Of a stretch of 64,000 nt of DNA, positions 34,997 through 43,410 are shown piece by piece (the stretch's first letter is position 1; the number at the start of each line of letters is the position of its first letter). Both the position numbers and the translations under genes were made by a program. The notes under the pieces were generated by a model, which was given only the letters and a program-made list of their open reading frames with translations, did no database searches and was not told the DNA's origin. Source of the DNA: an uncultured Emticicia sp. Its GTDB lineage: Bacteria > Bacteroidota > Bacteroidia > Cytophagales > Spirosomataceae. Location: NCBI RefSeq assembly GCF_937903345.1, contig NZ_CALCZQ010000050.1:1-64000 (forward strand), in the 5' to 3' direction.

Positions 34997-35899
34997 ATGA
35001 AAAAAATTCGTAATTTATTTTTTATATTTTTTTTGTCCGCTATAATATTTTCATGTACTGACGTGATTGATATTAGTGTAAAAGAAGGTGTTTCGCAACT
35101 TTCTGTTGATGCACTTATCAATAATAAATCAGAAACACAGACCATCAAACTTACTTTAACACAAGGTTATTTCGACAATTCGACTATCAAGCCAGCCCTT
35201 GGAGCGAGCGTTTTTGTATTCGACCAAGATAGTGTGGCTTATGAATTTAAGGATTTAAAAAAGGATGGAAACTATATTTATGATGCTACAATTAAGCCAT
35301 TAAACAAAATTGGTAAGCAATATGCTCTTTATATAAATTATGGTGGTGATGAATTTATTTCAGTTTCTAAACTTAATCGTGTACCTAAGATTGATTCTAT
35401 TAATTATGAAGTAAATAAACTTCCTGTTAAACCTTCCAATGGTCCACAAGAAGGGTTTCAACCACAATTTTATGCCAAAGATTTTGAAGGAGAAGGGGAT
35501 TGTTATTGGATAAAGGCGGCTAAAAATAACAAGTATTTTTTAAAAGCTACCGAAATTCAAGTTGCATACGATGCTGGTTTTAGTCCTGGCTCAAAAACTG
35601 ATGGACTTTTATTCATTTTACCGATTCGTACTTCGGTTGGTCGTGAATTATATTCAGATAAAGATACTTTGAAAGTTGATGTTTATTCAATCACTCAGGA
35701 GCAGTTTTTTTATTTACAGTTTGTTCAACAGGTTTCGCAAGATGGTAATTTGTTTTCTACGCCTTTGGCAAATATTCCAACTAATGTTATAAATCGGAAC
35801 ATAAATTCTACAAAAAAGGCAGTCGGTTTTTTTGGAATTTCGGCTGTAAGCTCGATGGAGACTATTATTGATAAAAATAAGGCGAAACCTAAGAAATAG
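34997..35899 (+). CDS. DUF4249 lipoprotein
   Basis: This 300-residue protein has a lipoprotein signal ending in AIIFSC (Cys about 20), followed by DVIDISVKEG and VDALINNK, the conserved start of DUF4249 proteins. The rest is beta-rich with no catalytic motif. It starts 60 bases after the TonB-dependent receptor, and the pair is a known recurring arrangement, so it is probably a surface or periplasmic partner in uptake of the same ligand. Confidence 0.85.
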   Translation: MKKIRNLFFIFFLSAIIFSCTDVIDISVKEGVSQLSVDALINNKSETQTIKLTLTQGYFDNSTIKPALGASVFVFDQDSVAYEFKDLKKDGNYIYDATIKPLNKIGKQYALYINYGGDEFISVSKLNRVPKIDSINYEVNKLPVKPSNGPQEGFQPQFYAKDFEGEGDCYWIKAAKNNKYFLKATEIQVAYDAGFSPGSKTDGLLFILPIRTSVGRELYSDKDTLKVDVYSITQEQFFYLQFVQQVSQDGNLFSTPLANIPTNVINRNINSTKKAVGFFGISAVSSMETIIDKNKAKPKK

Positions 35900-35936
35900 C
35901 CTTTAGACTACGCTTAGGAAGCACATATAATAAAAA

Positions 35937-36914
35937 CTAAAACAAGTTCTTCCAAGTGCCTTTGATAAAATTATATTTTAAGGTGCTTGGAAGTGCTTTC
36001 CAAAAGTATTTATTAATTTCAACCGAAAAAGACGGTTGCATATAACAATTGATTACACAACCTTCGCATTCTTTCAATTTTCCTTCCAAGGCCACAATTT
36101 CTTGTACCTCTTTAGAGTTGTATAAATCAACCAAATTTCCCTTTATATCAAAATTTTTTGTTCCAAGGTGATAACAGGGAAGTACTAATTTATTTTCTGG
36201 TGAAATAACAATTGTTGTTGAAGCAGCTAGGCAAACTGGGTTTTCCACATGATTTCCCCCATTTCTTCTGAGTTCAATAAATGCTTCATTTAAATAAACA
36301 TTTTTTTGTTTTCCCCACCACAAAAGTTTTTGTAAACTCTCTTCCGAAAGGTTTTCCCCGGTATTAACATCATTATAGTTGAAAACTGGATTAAGAATCA
36401 AGACCAAATCATTTGGTTGTGTGATTTCATTCCAGACTCGTTCTATCTTATCCACATTTTGTTCAAATACTGTGAATAAGATATCTGGTCTTTCTTTATT
36501 TTTTTTCGCTATATGTATTGAATCTAGTAGTTTATCGAAACACTTAACACCTCTTGATAAATTATGTTCTTCTTCATCTGGTGAGTCGAGTGAAAAATGA
36601 AGCATATCTATATTACCTTTTAGGCGGTCGGCATACTTAGGATAAAGCAAACAGTTTGTCGTAACAGTCGTGATGAATCCTGCTTTTTTAGCTTCCTCAA
36701 GTAGTATATCTAATTTACTGTGTAGAAGTGGTTCGCCTCCTGTGAAATCAATTACTTTAACACCAAGCTTTTTGAGACCTATGAGATTTTCGCGGAAATT
36801 TTCAAGATTAATGTAGGAAGAGGGTTTTTCCCAAATATCACAAAAACTACAAGTAGCATTGCAACGATAGGTTAGGTAATAATTACACAAAACTGGGTGT
36901 TTTAGTAGCCTCAT
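35937..36914 (-). CDS. Radical SAM protein with C-terminal cysteine cluster
   Basis: This 325-residue protein has CNATCSFC (Cys18, 22, 25), the radical SAM iron-sulfur motif. FTGGEPLLH is the SAM-binding GGE block. Near the C-terminus CEGCVINC and other Cys residues (CLAAS, LPCYH) suggest a SPASM-like auxiliary cluster. Such proteins modify peptides, lipids or cofactors; the product is unknown. It is followed on the same strand by no partner gene, and accD lies upstream. Confidence 0.82.
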   Translation of the reverse strand: MRLLKHPVLCNYYLTYRCNATCSFCDIWEKPSSYINLENFRENLIGLKKLGVKVIDFTGGEPLLHSKLDILLEEAKKAGFITTVTTNCLLYPKYADRLKGNIDMLHFSLDSPDEEEHNLSRGVKCFDKLLDSIHIAKKNKERPDILFTVFEQNVDKIERVWNEITQPNDLVLILNPVFNYNDVNTGENLSEESLQKLLWWGKQKNVYLNEAFIELRRNGGNHVENPVCLAASTTIVISPENKLVLPCYHLGTKNFDIKGNLVDLYNSKEVQEIVALEGKLKECEGCVINCYMQPSFSVEINKYFWKALPSTLKYNFIKGTWKNLF

Positions 36915-36995
36915 TTTTTTAGAATTTAGACAAAAGATTATAATTTGCTAAAGAAAACTATCTCATATCTATTATCTAAAATCTATTATAATTTA

Positions 36996-37838
36996 TTATT
37001 TTAGCATACCCAATAAGCTTGCTAGTTTATCTTTTAGGTCTTTTCTATCAACAATAAAATCAAGAAATCCGTGATCTAATACAAATTCTGCAGTCTGAAA
37101 TCCTTTTGGTAATTCTTTACCAATCGTTTCTTTAATAACACGCGGCCCTGCAAAACCGATGAGTGCTTCTGGTTCTGAAATATTAAAATCCCCGAGCATA
37201 GCATAAGATGCGGTTACTCCACCAGTTGTTGGGTCTGTAAGTAAAGAAATATATGGAAGTCCTGCCTCTGATAGTTGAGCTAACCTCGCAGATGTTTTTG
37301 CCATTTGCATCAATGAAAAACCAGCTTCCATCATTCTTGCTCCTCCCGATTTTGAAATCATCAAAAATGGCATTTTATGTTGCAAAGCATATTCAATTCC
37401 ACGAGCAATTTTTTCTCCAACCACCGAACCCATCGAACCACCAATGAAACTAAAGTCCATACAGGTGATAACAATATCAATTTCTGACATTTTACCGTAT
37501 GCTGTCCGAGCAGCATCTTTCAAACCTGATTTTTTTTCAGTTGCCCGTACTCTATCTACATAAGATTTTGTATCAGTAAAATTTAGAGGGTCGCTAGATC
37601 GTAGGTTTTCATCCAGTTCGGTATATTCACCTTCATCAAATAAAATTTGAAAGTATGCTTCTGAACCAATTTTTTCGTGATAATTGCAATTTATACACGT
37701 AAAGGCATTTAATTTATGCTCACGTGTGTGCATTGCTTTCTTGCAAGTTGGACATTGATACCAAAGCCCATCAGGGGCTTCACGTTTCATTTCTGTTGGA
37801 GTTTGTATTCCTTTATCTGTTCTCTTAAACCAAGACAT
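36996..37838 (-). CDS. accD: Acetyl-CoA carboxylase carboxyltransferase subunit beta
   Basis: AccD, with AccA, transfers a carboxyl group to acetyl-CoA to make malonyl-CoA. Cys29, 32, 48 and 51 (CPTCKKA, CINCNYH) form the N-terminal zinc ribbon. The carboxyltransferase core shows GARMMEAGFSLMQMAKTSA, GGVTASYAMLGD and IGFAGPRVIKETIG. Length (280) is typical. A -7 box on the minus strand lies 26 bases before the start. Confidence 0.96.
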   Translation of the reverse strand: MSWFKRTDKGIQTPTEMKREAPDGLWYQCPTCKKAMHTREHKLNAFTCINCNYHEKIGSEAYFQILFDEGEYTELDENLRSSDPLNFTDTKSYVDRVRATEKKSGLKDAARTAYGKMSEIDIVITCMDFSFIGGSMGSVVGEKIARGIEYALQHKMPFLMISKSGGARMMEAGFSLMQMAKTSARLAQLSEAGLPYISLLTDPTTGGVTASYAMLGDFNISEPEALIGFAGPRVIKETIGKELPKGFQTAEFVLDHGFLDFIVDRKDLKDKLASLLGMLK

Positions 37839-37863
37839 ATTAAGTTGTAGTATTTTGAGACAA

Positions 37864-37871
37864 CAAAGGTA
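37864..37871 (-). promoter_or_regulatory. -7 promoter box of accD
   Basis: On the minus strand this reads TACCTTTG, a match to TAnnTTTG, 26 bases before the accD start. No TTTG stands at the usual distance upstream. Confidence 0.5.
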
Positions 37872-37996
37872 AATAAACTTGGCCGTTGATTTATTGGGTT
37901 TAGTCCAAAATTTTATTAAGTTTCTGTACCTTGAAAATATATTTATAATAAACTCTTTTTTTAAAAGTCACAGATTACACATATTTCACACAAACC

Positions 37997-38023
37997 AAAG
38001 GCTTCTCTTCAATAGAAGTCTTT
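37997..38023. terminator. Hairpin between accD and the M48-like gene
   Basis: AAAGGCTTCT pairs with AGAAGTCTTT around a 7-base loop with one G-T pair. A T run follows on the plus strand; on the minus strand the T run is short, so it is a weak terminator for the M48-like gene. Confidence 0.5.
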
Positions 38024-38040
38024 TTTATTTTTATACTAAT

Positions 38041-39315
38041 TTATCTAATTTTCTTATTTGGAATATATCCTTTTCTTTCTATGTCATTTAAAAAAAAAGT
38101 ATCTTCTCTTCTACCATCAGGATATATTCGCATTGCCTTTCCATGTTTGATATTATTTTCCACACGAGCCACCAATCTTATATTATTATTAAAGATGAAA
38201 TAACCTTTATCATCATTCATAGTGCCATTTTTGTACTTACCAACATATTTATCCCCATTTTTATGGAAAAACGTACCATTGCCTTCATATTTTCCATTTT
38301 TAAAGTTTCCTACATATTTCTTCTCTCCATCTGCATAGAATTCTACTCCTCTTCCATCTCGTTTTCCATTTCTCCATTCACCTTCATACTTTTCTTCAGT
38401 TTTTGGATTTATCATTTTTCCAAAACCATCTTTGCAATCTCCATCAAAACAACCGCCTTTTTTTACGACTTCACCATTGTTTTCCTCATTTGTTTGTGTG
38501 TCTACAATAATTTCTGGTTTTTTTGATCTTATTTCTGTATTATCAATTGATTTATCCACATTTTCTTGATTATTTGTTGGTTGTGGCTGTGTTCTATGCG
38601 GTATTTTTTGTGGAACAGGTGCAGGATATGAATTTGATGGAATTTCTGATTGTGGTACTTGCGTTGGTTGTGATTTTGGCTGAGTTACGATACTTCCATC
38701 AGTTTTCTTTATATTTGGATAAAGTTCTTGGGCATTATCAAAACCTTTTTTTACTGCAGCTAAACGCTTTGGTCTAGCGGGGTGACTTCCGCCGTCATAA
38801 TCAGACGTAAGCTTGCTGATTGCGGCCTGTGCCTCTTTTAGTGAAGCTCCCATTTGATACATTACAAAACCAGAAAATTCATCGGCTTCGAGTTCTTTTA
38901 CTGGATCACTTCCGCCTTCAATAATTGTGTGTCCTTGTAAGTGATGCCCTATTTCGTGAGCTAATATACTCAAGGCTCCCCAATCAGATTTTGATAAATC
39001 ATTTGCTTTTTTCATAAATGATCCATCATAAACTATTAATCGCGTTTGTCCTTGAATTGCGGCAAAACAGTTATCGGTATTTGGACATTCCATTACATAA
39101 AAATTTCTTTTGAGGCCGCTTCTTCTAACAATCTCATCAACTGCCTTTTCTGCTACTTCTTTTGAGCGAAAGCTAAACTGACTACAAAATGCTTTTTCGT
39201 TTATTTTTTGTCCATAGTAATTATATCCAAAAGATTTTATCTGATCTTCTTGTGCATTTGCTAAAAATACAAATGTGGATAAGACTGAAAATAATGTGCA
39301 TAACTTAAATTTCAT
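38041..39315 (-). CDS. M48-like zinc metallopeptidase with MORN repeats, secreted
   Basis: This 424-residue protein has a signal peptide (ends LANAQ) and a peptidase domain with HEIGHH at 120-125 (HEXXH) and EADEFSG near 144 as the third ligand region, as in M48-like enzymes. A proline-rich linker (about 215-290) follows. At least three MORN units lie at the C-terminus (YEGEWRNGKRDGRG, YVGNFKNGKYEGNG, YVGKYKNG). MORN repeats often bind lipid or act as scaffolds. An envelope quality-control role is inferred only. Confidence 0.8.
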   Translation of the reverse strand: MKFKLCTLFSVLSTFVFLANAQEDQIKSFGYNYYGQKINEKAFCSQFSFRSKEVAEKAVDEIVRRSGLKRNFYVMECPNTDNCFAAIQGQTRLIVYDGSFMKKANDLSKSDWGALSILAHEIGHHLQGHTIIEGGSDPVKELEADEFSGFVMYQMGASLKEAQAAISKLTSDYDGGSHPARPKRLAAVKKGFDNAQELYPNIKKTDGSIVTQPKSQPTQVPQSEIPSNSYPAPVPQKIPHRTQPQPTNNQENVDKSIDNTEIRSKKPEIIVDTQTNEENNGEVVKKGGCFDGDCKDGFGKMINPKTEEKYEGEWRNGKRDGRGVEFYADGEKKYVGNFKNGKYEGNGTFFHKNGDKYVGKYKNGTMNDDKGYFIFNNNIRLVARVENNIKHGKAMRIYPDGRREDTFFLNDIERKGYIPNKKIR

Positions 39316-39410
39316 CTGTAGGAAGTTTGTAATTGATTATAAAAGAAAAACGTAAAAAAGTAGTTTGATAGTCTATCGTGGGATATTATTAACATTGTTT
39401 TAACAAAAAT

Positions 39411-39435
39411 GCCTCAAAGCCAAAAGTTTTGAGGC
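39411..39435. terminator. Terminator between the TPR and M48-like genes
   Basis: GCCTCAAA and TTTGAGGC form an 8-bp stem, followed by GTTTT. Confidence 0.7.
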
Positions 39436-39462
39436 GTTTTAATATTATTAATAAAAAAAAGC

Positions 39463-41274
39463 TTAGTTTATTGTATCACCTCTCAAATTTCTGAATCTTT
39501 TTCGGGCTTCTGCTCCGAAGATTGAGCCAGGAAATTTTTGAAGTATTTCACGATATAATTCCATTGCTTTATCTTTTTGTTGAAAATTTTCTTCATAAAT
39601 TTTTGCCTCCAAAAATAAGGCATCATCAGCCAAAATATCAAAATTATAATTTTTTCGAAGCAATTCTAAATCTTCCAAAGCCTTTTGAGGCTGATTAATT
39701 TTGAGATTGGTATTTGCTCTCAGCCATAAAATATCATCGGCCAGCGAATGTGATTTATATTTTTCAAAAACTTGGTTGAGAGCATCCATTGCTTCAGAAT
39801 TTCTATTTTGAAAAAGTAATAAATCAATTTGAGCGTATTCTTTCATCGCAACTTCGGAAGTATCAAGTCCAATATTATCTATAATTAACAAACTCAACTG
39901 CATCGCATCATTGGCGATTTCTCGCGTAGTCGCTTTTTTTAATATATCTAAAACTTCTTTTGATAAATCGAACTCACCGTTATAATAATGCAACTTGGCA
40001 TTTTTGAGTTTTGCCTCTTGTCCGAGGTAGTCTTCCTTTTGAGATTTTTCTACTTGTGAATATAGCAAAGTTGCTTCCCAAGGTTCGTTTTTTAAAATAT
40101 AAATATCTCCTAAATCTAATTTACACTTATCTCTGAAAGTATTGTCAGCACCCGCAATCATAATTGCAGTTTCAAGAACCGTTATTGCAGTATCTTTTTC
40201 ATTGAGATAAAATGCATAGAGTTGAGCAGTGTTTCTTAGAGCTTCCATTGTTTTCACATTTCGACCTAAATCAGAAAATAAATCTTGGTAGTCTTTTATT
40301 AATGAACGTATATCAGTAATATTTACTGGAAAGCTCGTTTTTACTACTTCCTCTTTACAAAATAAAATATTTCTACGAGCATAAGCGTAATATTGTCCTT
40401 GCGGATATTCTTTCATTACATACTCGTACATTTGAATTGCACTTTTGTAATCGCGGTTTACTAAAGTTGTTTGGGCTAATTCAAAAACTTTTTGGCCATC
40501 TTGTTTTAGGCGACGGTCTAATGCTCGTGTTTGGATGAAGGCTTTCATAAACTCCTTCTGTTGCATTAAATGCCAAATTAATATATCTATGTAGTATTGC
40601 TCGTTCGGAAACTTCTGTACCTTGTTATAAAGTACCTTTTCGAGCATGTCTATCTCACTTTCTGTTTTGAGATTATCTTGGAAGCTTGCTTTTACATAAT
40701 CTTGGTTTCCTTCTGTCAAACCGTATTTTAGCATTTCTTCAATCATCGGCTCCTTTTGTCCGTTGTAGAGATATGCCTTTGCCATTAATACTGCAAATTT
40801 GTTTTCATCTTTTGCTATTTCTCTTGCTTTTTTCAATAACTGAATCACTAATTCAGTTTTTGAATTTTTGTATAATAAATCCTGTAGTTCATAAATTGTT
40901 CCTTCTGTTTTTGCCGCAAGCTCAATTAATGTTTCCATTTCTTGCTGAGCTTCTTCAAACTTTCCGTTCATCTCTAGCAAGTTCGTATAATCTGCTCGAT
41001 AGGCTATTCCTGTAAGATCGTTGCTTTTGATTTGACGTTTCAAATATTTTTGAGCTTCATCAAAGTTTTTCAGTTTGAAAAGACATTGTATATAATTTTT
41101 ATGAATCAGCTGTATGTATTTTTTATCCTTAGCAATTTTTTGGAAAATTTCTTTTGCTTTTTCGTACTCTCCTTGTTTGAAATATTCGTTTGCCAATTCG
41201 ATGTCTTGACCTATAGCCATCCAATTAATTAAAAAGAATATAATTATCAATAAATACCGTTTCATAGTTTTCAA
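39463..41274 (-). CDS. Tetratricopeptide repeat protein, secreted
   Basis: This 603-residue protein has a signal peptide (ends WMAIG) and TPR-like helical repeats over almost its whole length (first unit ANEYFKQGEYEKAKEIFQK; last KAMELYREILQKFPGSIFG). No catalytic domain is visible. Such proteins scaffold complexes in the periplasm or outer membrane. Its 5' end faces the presumed replication origin. Confidence 0.8.
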   Translation of the reverse strand: MKTMKRYLLIIIFFLINWMAIGQDIELANEYFKQGEYEKAKEIFQKIAKDKKYIQLIHKNYIQCLFKLKNFDEAQKYLKRQIKSNDLTGIAYRADYTNLLEMNGKFEEAQQEMETLIELAAKTEGTIYELQDLLYKNSKTELVIQLLKKAREIAKDENKFAVLMAKAYLYNGQKEPMIEEMLKYGLTEGNQDYVKASFQDNLKTESEIDMLEKVLYNKVQKFPNEQYYIDILIWHLMQQKEFMKAFIQTRALDRRLKQDGQKVFELAQTTLVNRDYKSAIQMYEYVMKEYPQGQYYAYARRNILFCKEEVVKTSFPVNITDIRSLIKDYQDLFSDLGRNVKTMEALRNTAQLYAFYLNEKDTAITVLETAIMIAGADNTFRDKCKLDLGDIYILKNEPWEATLLYSQVEKSQKEDYLGQEAKLKNAKLHYYNGEFDLSKEVLDILKKATTREIANDAMQLSLLIIDNIGLDTSEVAMKEYAQIDLLLFQNRNSEAMDALNQVFEKYKSHSLADDILWLRANTNLKINQPQKALEDLELLRKNYNFDILADDALFLEAKIYEENFQQKDKAMELYREILQKFPGSIFGAEARKRFRNLRGDTIN

Positions 41275-41715
41275 AAAAAAGAAATAAAATATATTTTAAA
41301 TTACTGTTTTAATTTATTAGTGCTGTGGATATGTGTATAAACTTTGATTGTTGATAATTCTTATTTTTGATTGTATATAACTAATTACTTTTTCCACAGT
41401 TTTATTTTTTTAATTAACATTTAAATTATTGATAATCAATGTTAACTTTATTTACTGACATTACTTTAATTATGTTTTTGTTTATTAGTTTGTACTATTT
41501 CCACACGATGTTTCCACGTTGATTAACAATATGTGGATTGATGATAAACTACTTGTTTGTTATGATTTCCACTTCTTTTGTTTTTTTTCCACCTAATTTT
41601 ATATTTTTCCACATACATTTCAACTAGTTTGAACGTCTTTTTAGGCATTAATTCACATTTTTGTCCACAATAACTACGTTATGTTTTTTCTTAATAATTA
41701 ACCCACATATTTAAT
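41275..41715. other. Probable chromosomal replication origin (oriC)
   Basis: This 441-base gene-free, highly AT-rich gap holds a cluster of DnaA-box-like 9-mers. They are TGTGGATAT (41324-41332), TTTTCCACA (41390-41398), ATTTCCACA (41497-41505), TGTGGATTG (41532-41540), TTTTCCACA (41605-41613) and TTGTCCACA (41661-41669), plus weaker ones. Consensus is TTATCCACA; several differ by one base. Long T and A tracts could serve as the unwinding element. mnmG, a classic origin neighbour, and two parS sites lie within 4 kb. Identity as oriC is inferred. Confidence 0.75.
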
Positions 41716-43347
41716 TTATTTTTTCAGATAAGTTGGTTCTTTAATTACCATTCCGCGTATCTCAAAATTAGCTTTTAATCTTATTGGTTCATCATAAAAT
41801 ATTACCTCCTCTGGTTGAATATTTTTTTCAATATTTCCATAATCCCAATATCCGTTATTATTTAAATCTTTAATTATTCTCAAAAGATATATTCCCGGTT
41901 TAATGTTTTGAAATAAAAATTTTTCTTTTGTAATCTGTTCGGATATTATTTCATATTTATCATTTATAATTTGAATGATTTTTTTAGTTTTCTTTTCTTC
42001 AAATTCCCCTTCTATCAATGCATAATTTTCTGTTTTTAATAAAGGATATTTAATAGTCATTTTATCGCTGGAATCTCCTTTGATATTTATAAATGTTCCC
42101 CTATTCATTTCAATTTTTATTTCTCGTTCCGAATTAATTATTTTGTTGATTACTATCTTTGTTTTGGATTTATTCCATGTGATGTTATTATTTTCTAGTT
42201 TCTCTTCTTTAATTGTATCTGATAAAATTTTAAACTTTGTTATATCAAAAGTTATAATGGGTGAATCGAAACTTATTTCAAATTTTAAATCTTTATCAAT
42301 TACCTCTCCATATTTAGGTTTTATGTTAAATGTTAAATACTCTTTCTTTTCTTTTCTCTTCTTTTCTGGCTCTTTAAATTTTATTTTTTGTACGTAATTT
42401 AAAGTGTTTTCACTTGAATCAATTACTGTTATATTTACTTTTAATGTATCTGTTCTTTGTGTTGAATTATAGAATTTCAATTCCTTTCTATCTCCGTAAT
42501 AGGGGATACTGTCTTTTTTATTCTCGAATTTTACTAAAAATGATTTAATATTTTTATCAAAAAGTATGGTGAAATCTTCTGCTCTTGGAAATACTTTCTG
42601 ATTTTTTGGTTTTTCATTATTAGCATTAGCGATAAACAGGTTGACATTGTTTATGTTCTTATTTAAAATTATCGTATCATTACTGAATCCTATTTCTTCT
42701 GTTTTTGTATCATATCTTAAATTATTATTTTTATCCATAAATGCATATATACGATATTTTCCACTTTTTATATTTTCAAAGTGATAGTGTCCACTTGAAT
42801 CTGATTTAGTAAAATAGTTGGGTTTTGTTTTTTTTAGGTCTAATGAATCTTGAATCTTATATAAAGCGACGTGTGCCTCTAAGATTGGTTGATTGGTAAG
42901 TAAACCTTCTATAATTCCTTCTATTTTTAAAGAATCAATATTGTTTCCTGTACTAAATACTAATTTTAAATTTTTCGATTCATTTCTTTCATTTAAGTCT
43001 TTTATTCCTTTTCTGAAATTTATTGTATAGGTTGTACTATCTCTAAATGCTTTATCAAATTTAATAATTACATTTTTTGATTTAGCTTTAATATTGAACG
43101 TTCCTTCTGTTTCTGGTACTATTAATAGTTCTTGTCTGAGACTACTAACATCTACTAATTCATCAAATTCTAAACTAATAGTTTTATCTTTATAATTTTT
43201 CTGTCCCAATTTAGGAACTGATTTTATTAGTTTTGGTATATCTTCATCTTTTTTTCCTCCCGTTGGTGGTACAAACTGGGCACAACTTATTAATAGCCTA
43301 CACGTTTGTATAATTATTGTTATTTGTACTAATTTTCTTAAAATCAT
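41716..43347 (-). CDS. Ig-like (SbsA-type) lipoprotein
   Basis: This 543-residue lipoprotein has a signal with lipobox LLISC (Cys about 22), then VPPTGGKKDEDIPKL, the conserved opening of Bacteroidota SbsA-type Ig-like proteins. Beta-sandwich domains follow, with a CarboxypepD/SdrD-like segment near 155-215 (GHYHFENIKSGKYRIYAFMD) and a similar one near the C-terminus. It has no catalytic motif. Codon use is extremely AT-rich compared with genes farther away. It follows mnmG on the same strand, but a terminator separates them. Confidence 0.8.
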   Translation of the reverse strand: MILRKLVQITIIIQTCRLLISCAQFVPPTGGKKDEDIPKLIKSVPKLGQKNYKDKTISLEFDELVDVSSLRQELLIVPETEGTFNIKAKSKNVIIKFDKAFRDSTTYTINFRKGIKDLNERNESKNLKLVFSTGNNIDSLKIEGIIEGLLTNQPILEAHVALYKIQDSLDLKKTKPNYFTKSDSSGHYHFENIKSGKYRIYAFMDKNNNLRYDTKTEEIGFSNDTIILNKNINNVNLFIANANNEKPKNQKVFPRAEDFTILFDKNIKSFLVKFENKKDSIPYYGDRKELKFYNSTQRTDTLKVNITVIDSSENTLNYVQKIKFKEPEKKRKEKKEYLTFNIKPKYGEVIDKDLKFEISFDSPIITFDITKFKILSDTIKEEKLENNNITWNKSKTKIVINKIINSEREIKIEMNRGTFINIKGDSSDKMTIKYPLLKTENYALIEGEFEEKKTKKIIQIINDKYEIISEQITKEKFLFQNIKPGIYLLRIIKDLNNNGYWDYGNIEKNIQPEEVIFYDEPIRLKANFEIRGMVIKEPTYLKK

Positions 43348-43374
43348 ATTTTAATTTATTTATATGGTAAAAAT

Positions 43375-43403
43375 AAAACCCTCATCGATTTGTTGAGGGT
43401 TTT
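43375..43403. terminator. Terminator after mnmG
   Basis: AAAACCCTCA and TGAGGGTTTT form a perfect 10-bp stem 8 bases beyond the mnmG stop. Confidence 0.85.
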
Positions 43404-43410
43404 GTTTCAT

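Noticed and set aside
38143..38526. 127-residue open frame on the plus strand
   Set aside because: Antisense to the MORN repeats of the M48-like gene; the repeated codons keep the frame open.
41275..41715. CRISPR or tandem-repeat array suggested by many TTTCCAC motifs
   Set aside because: Spacing and orientation are irregular and the units are 9-mers matching DnaA boxes, not repeats with spacers.
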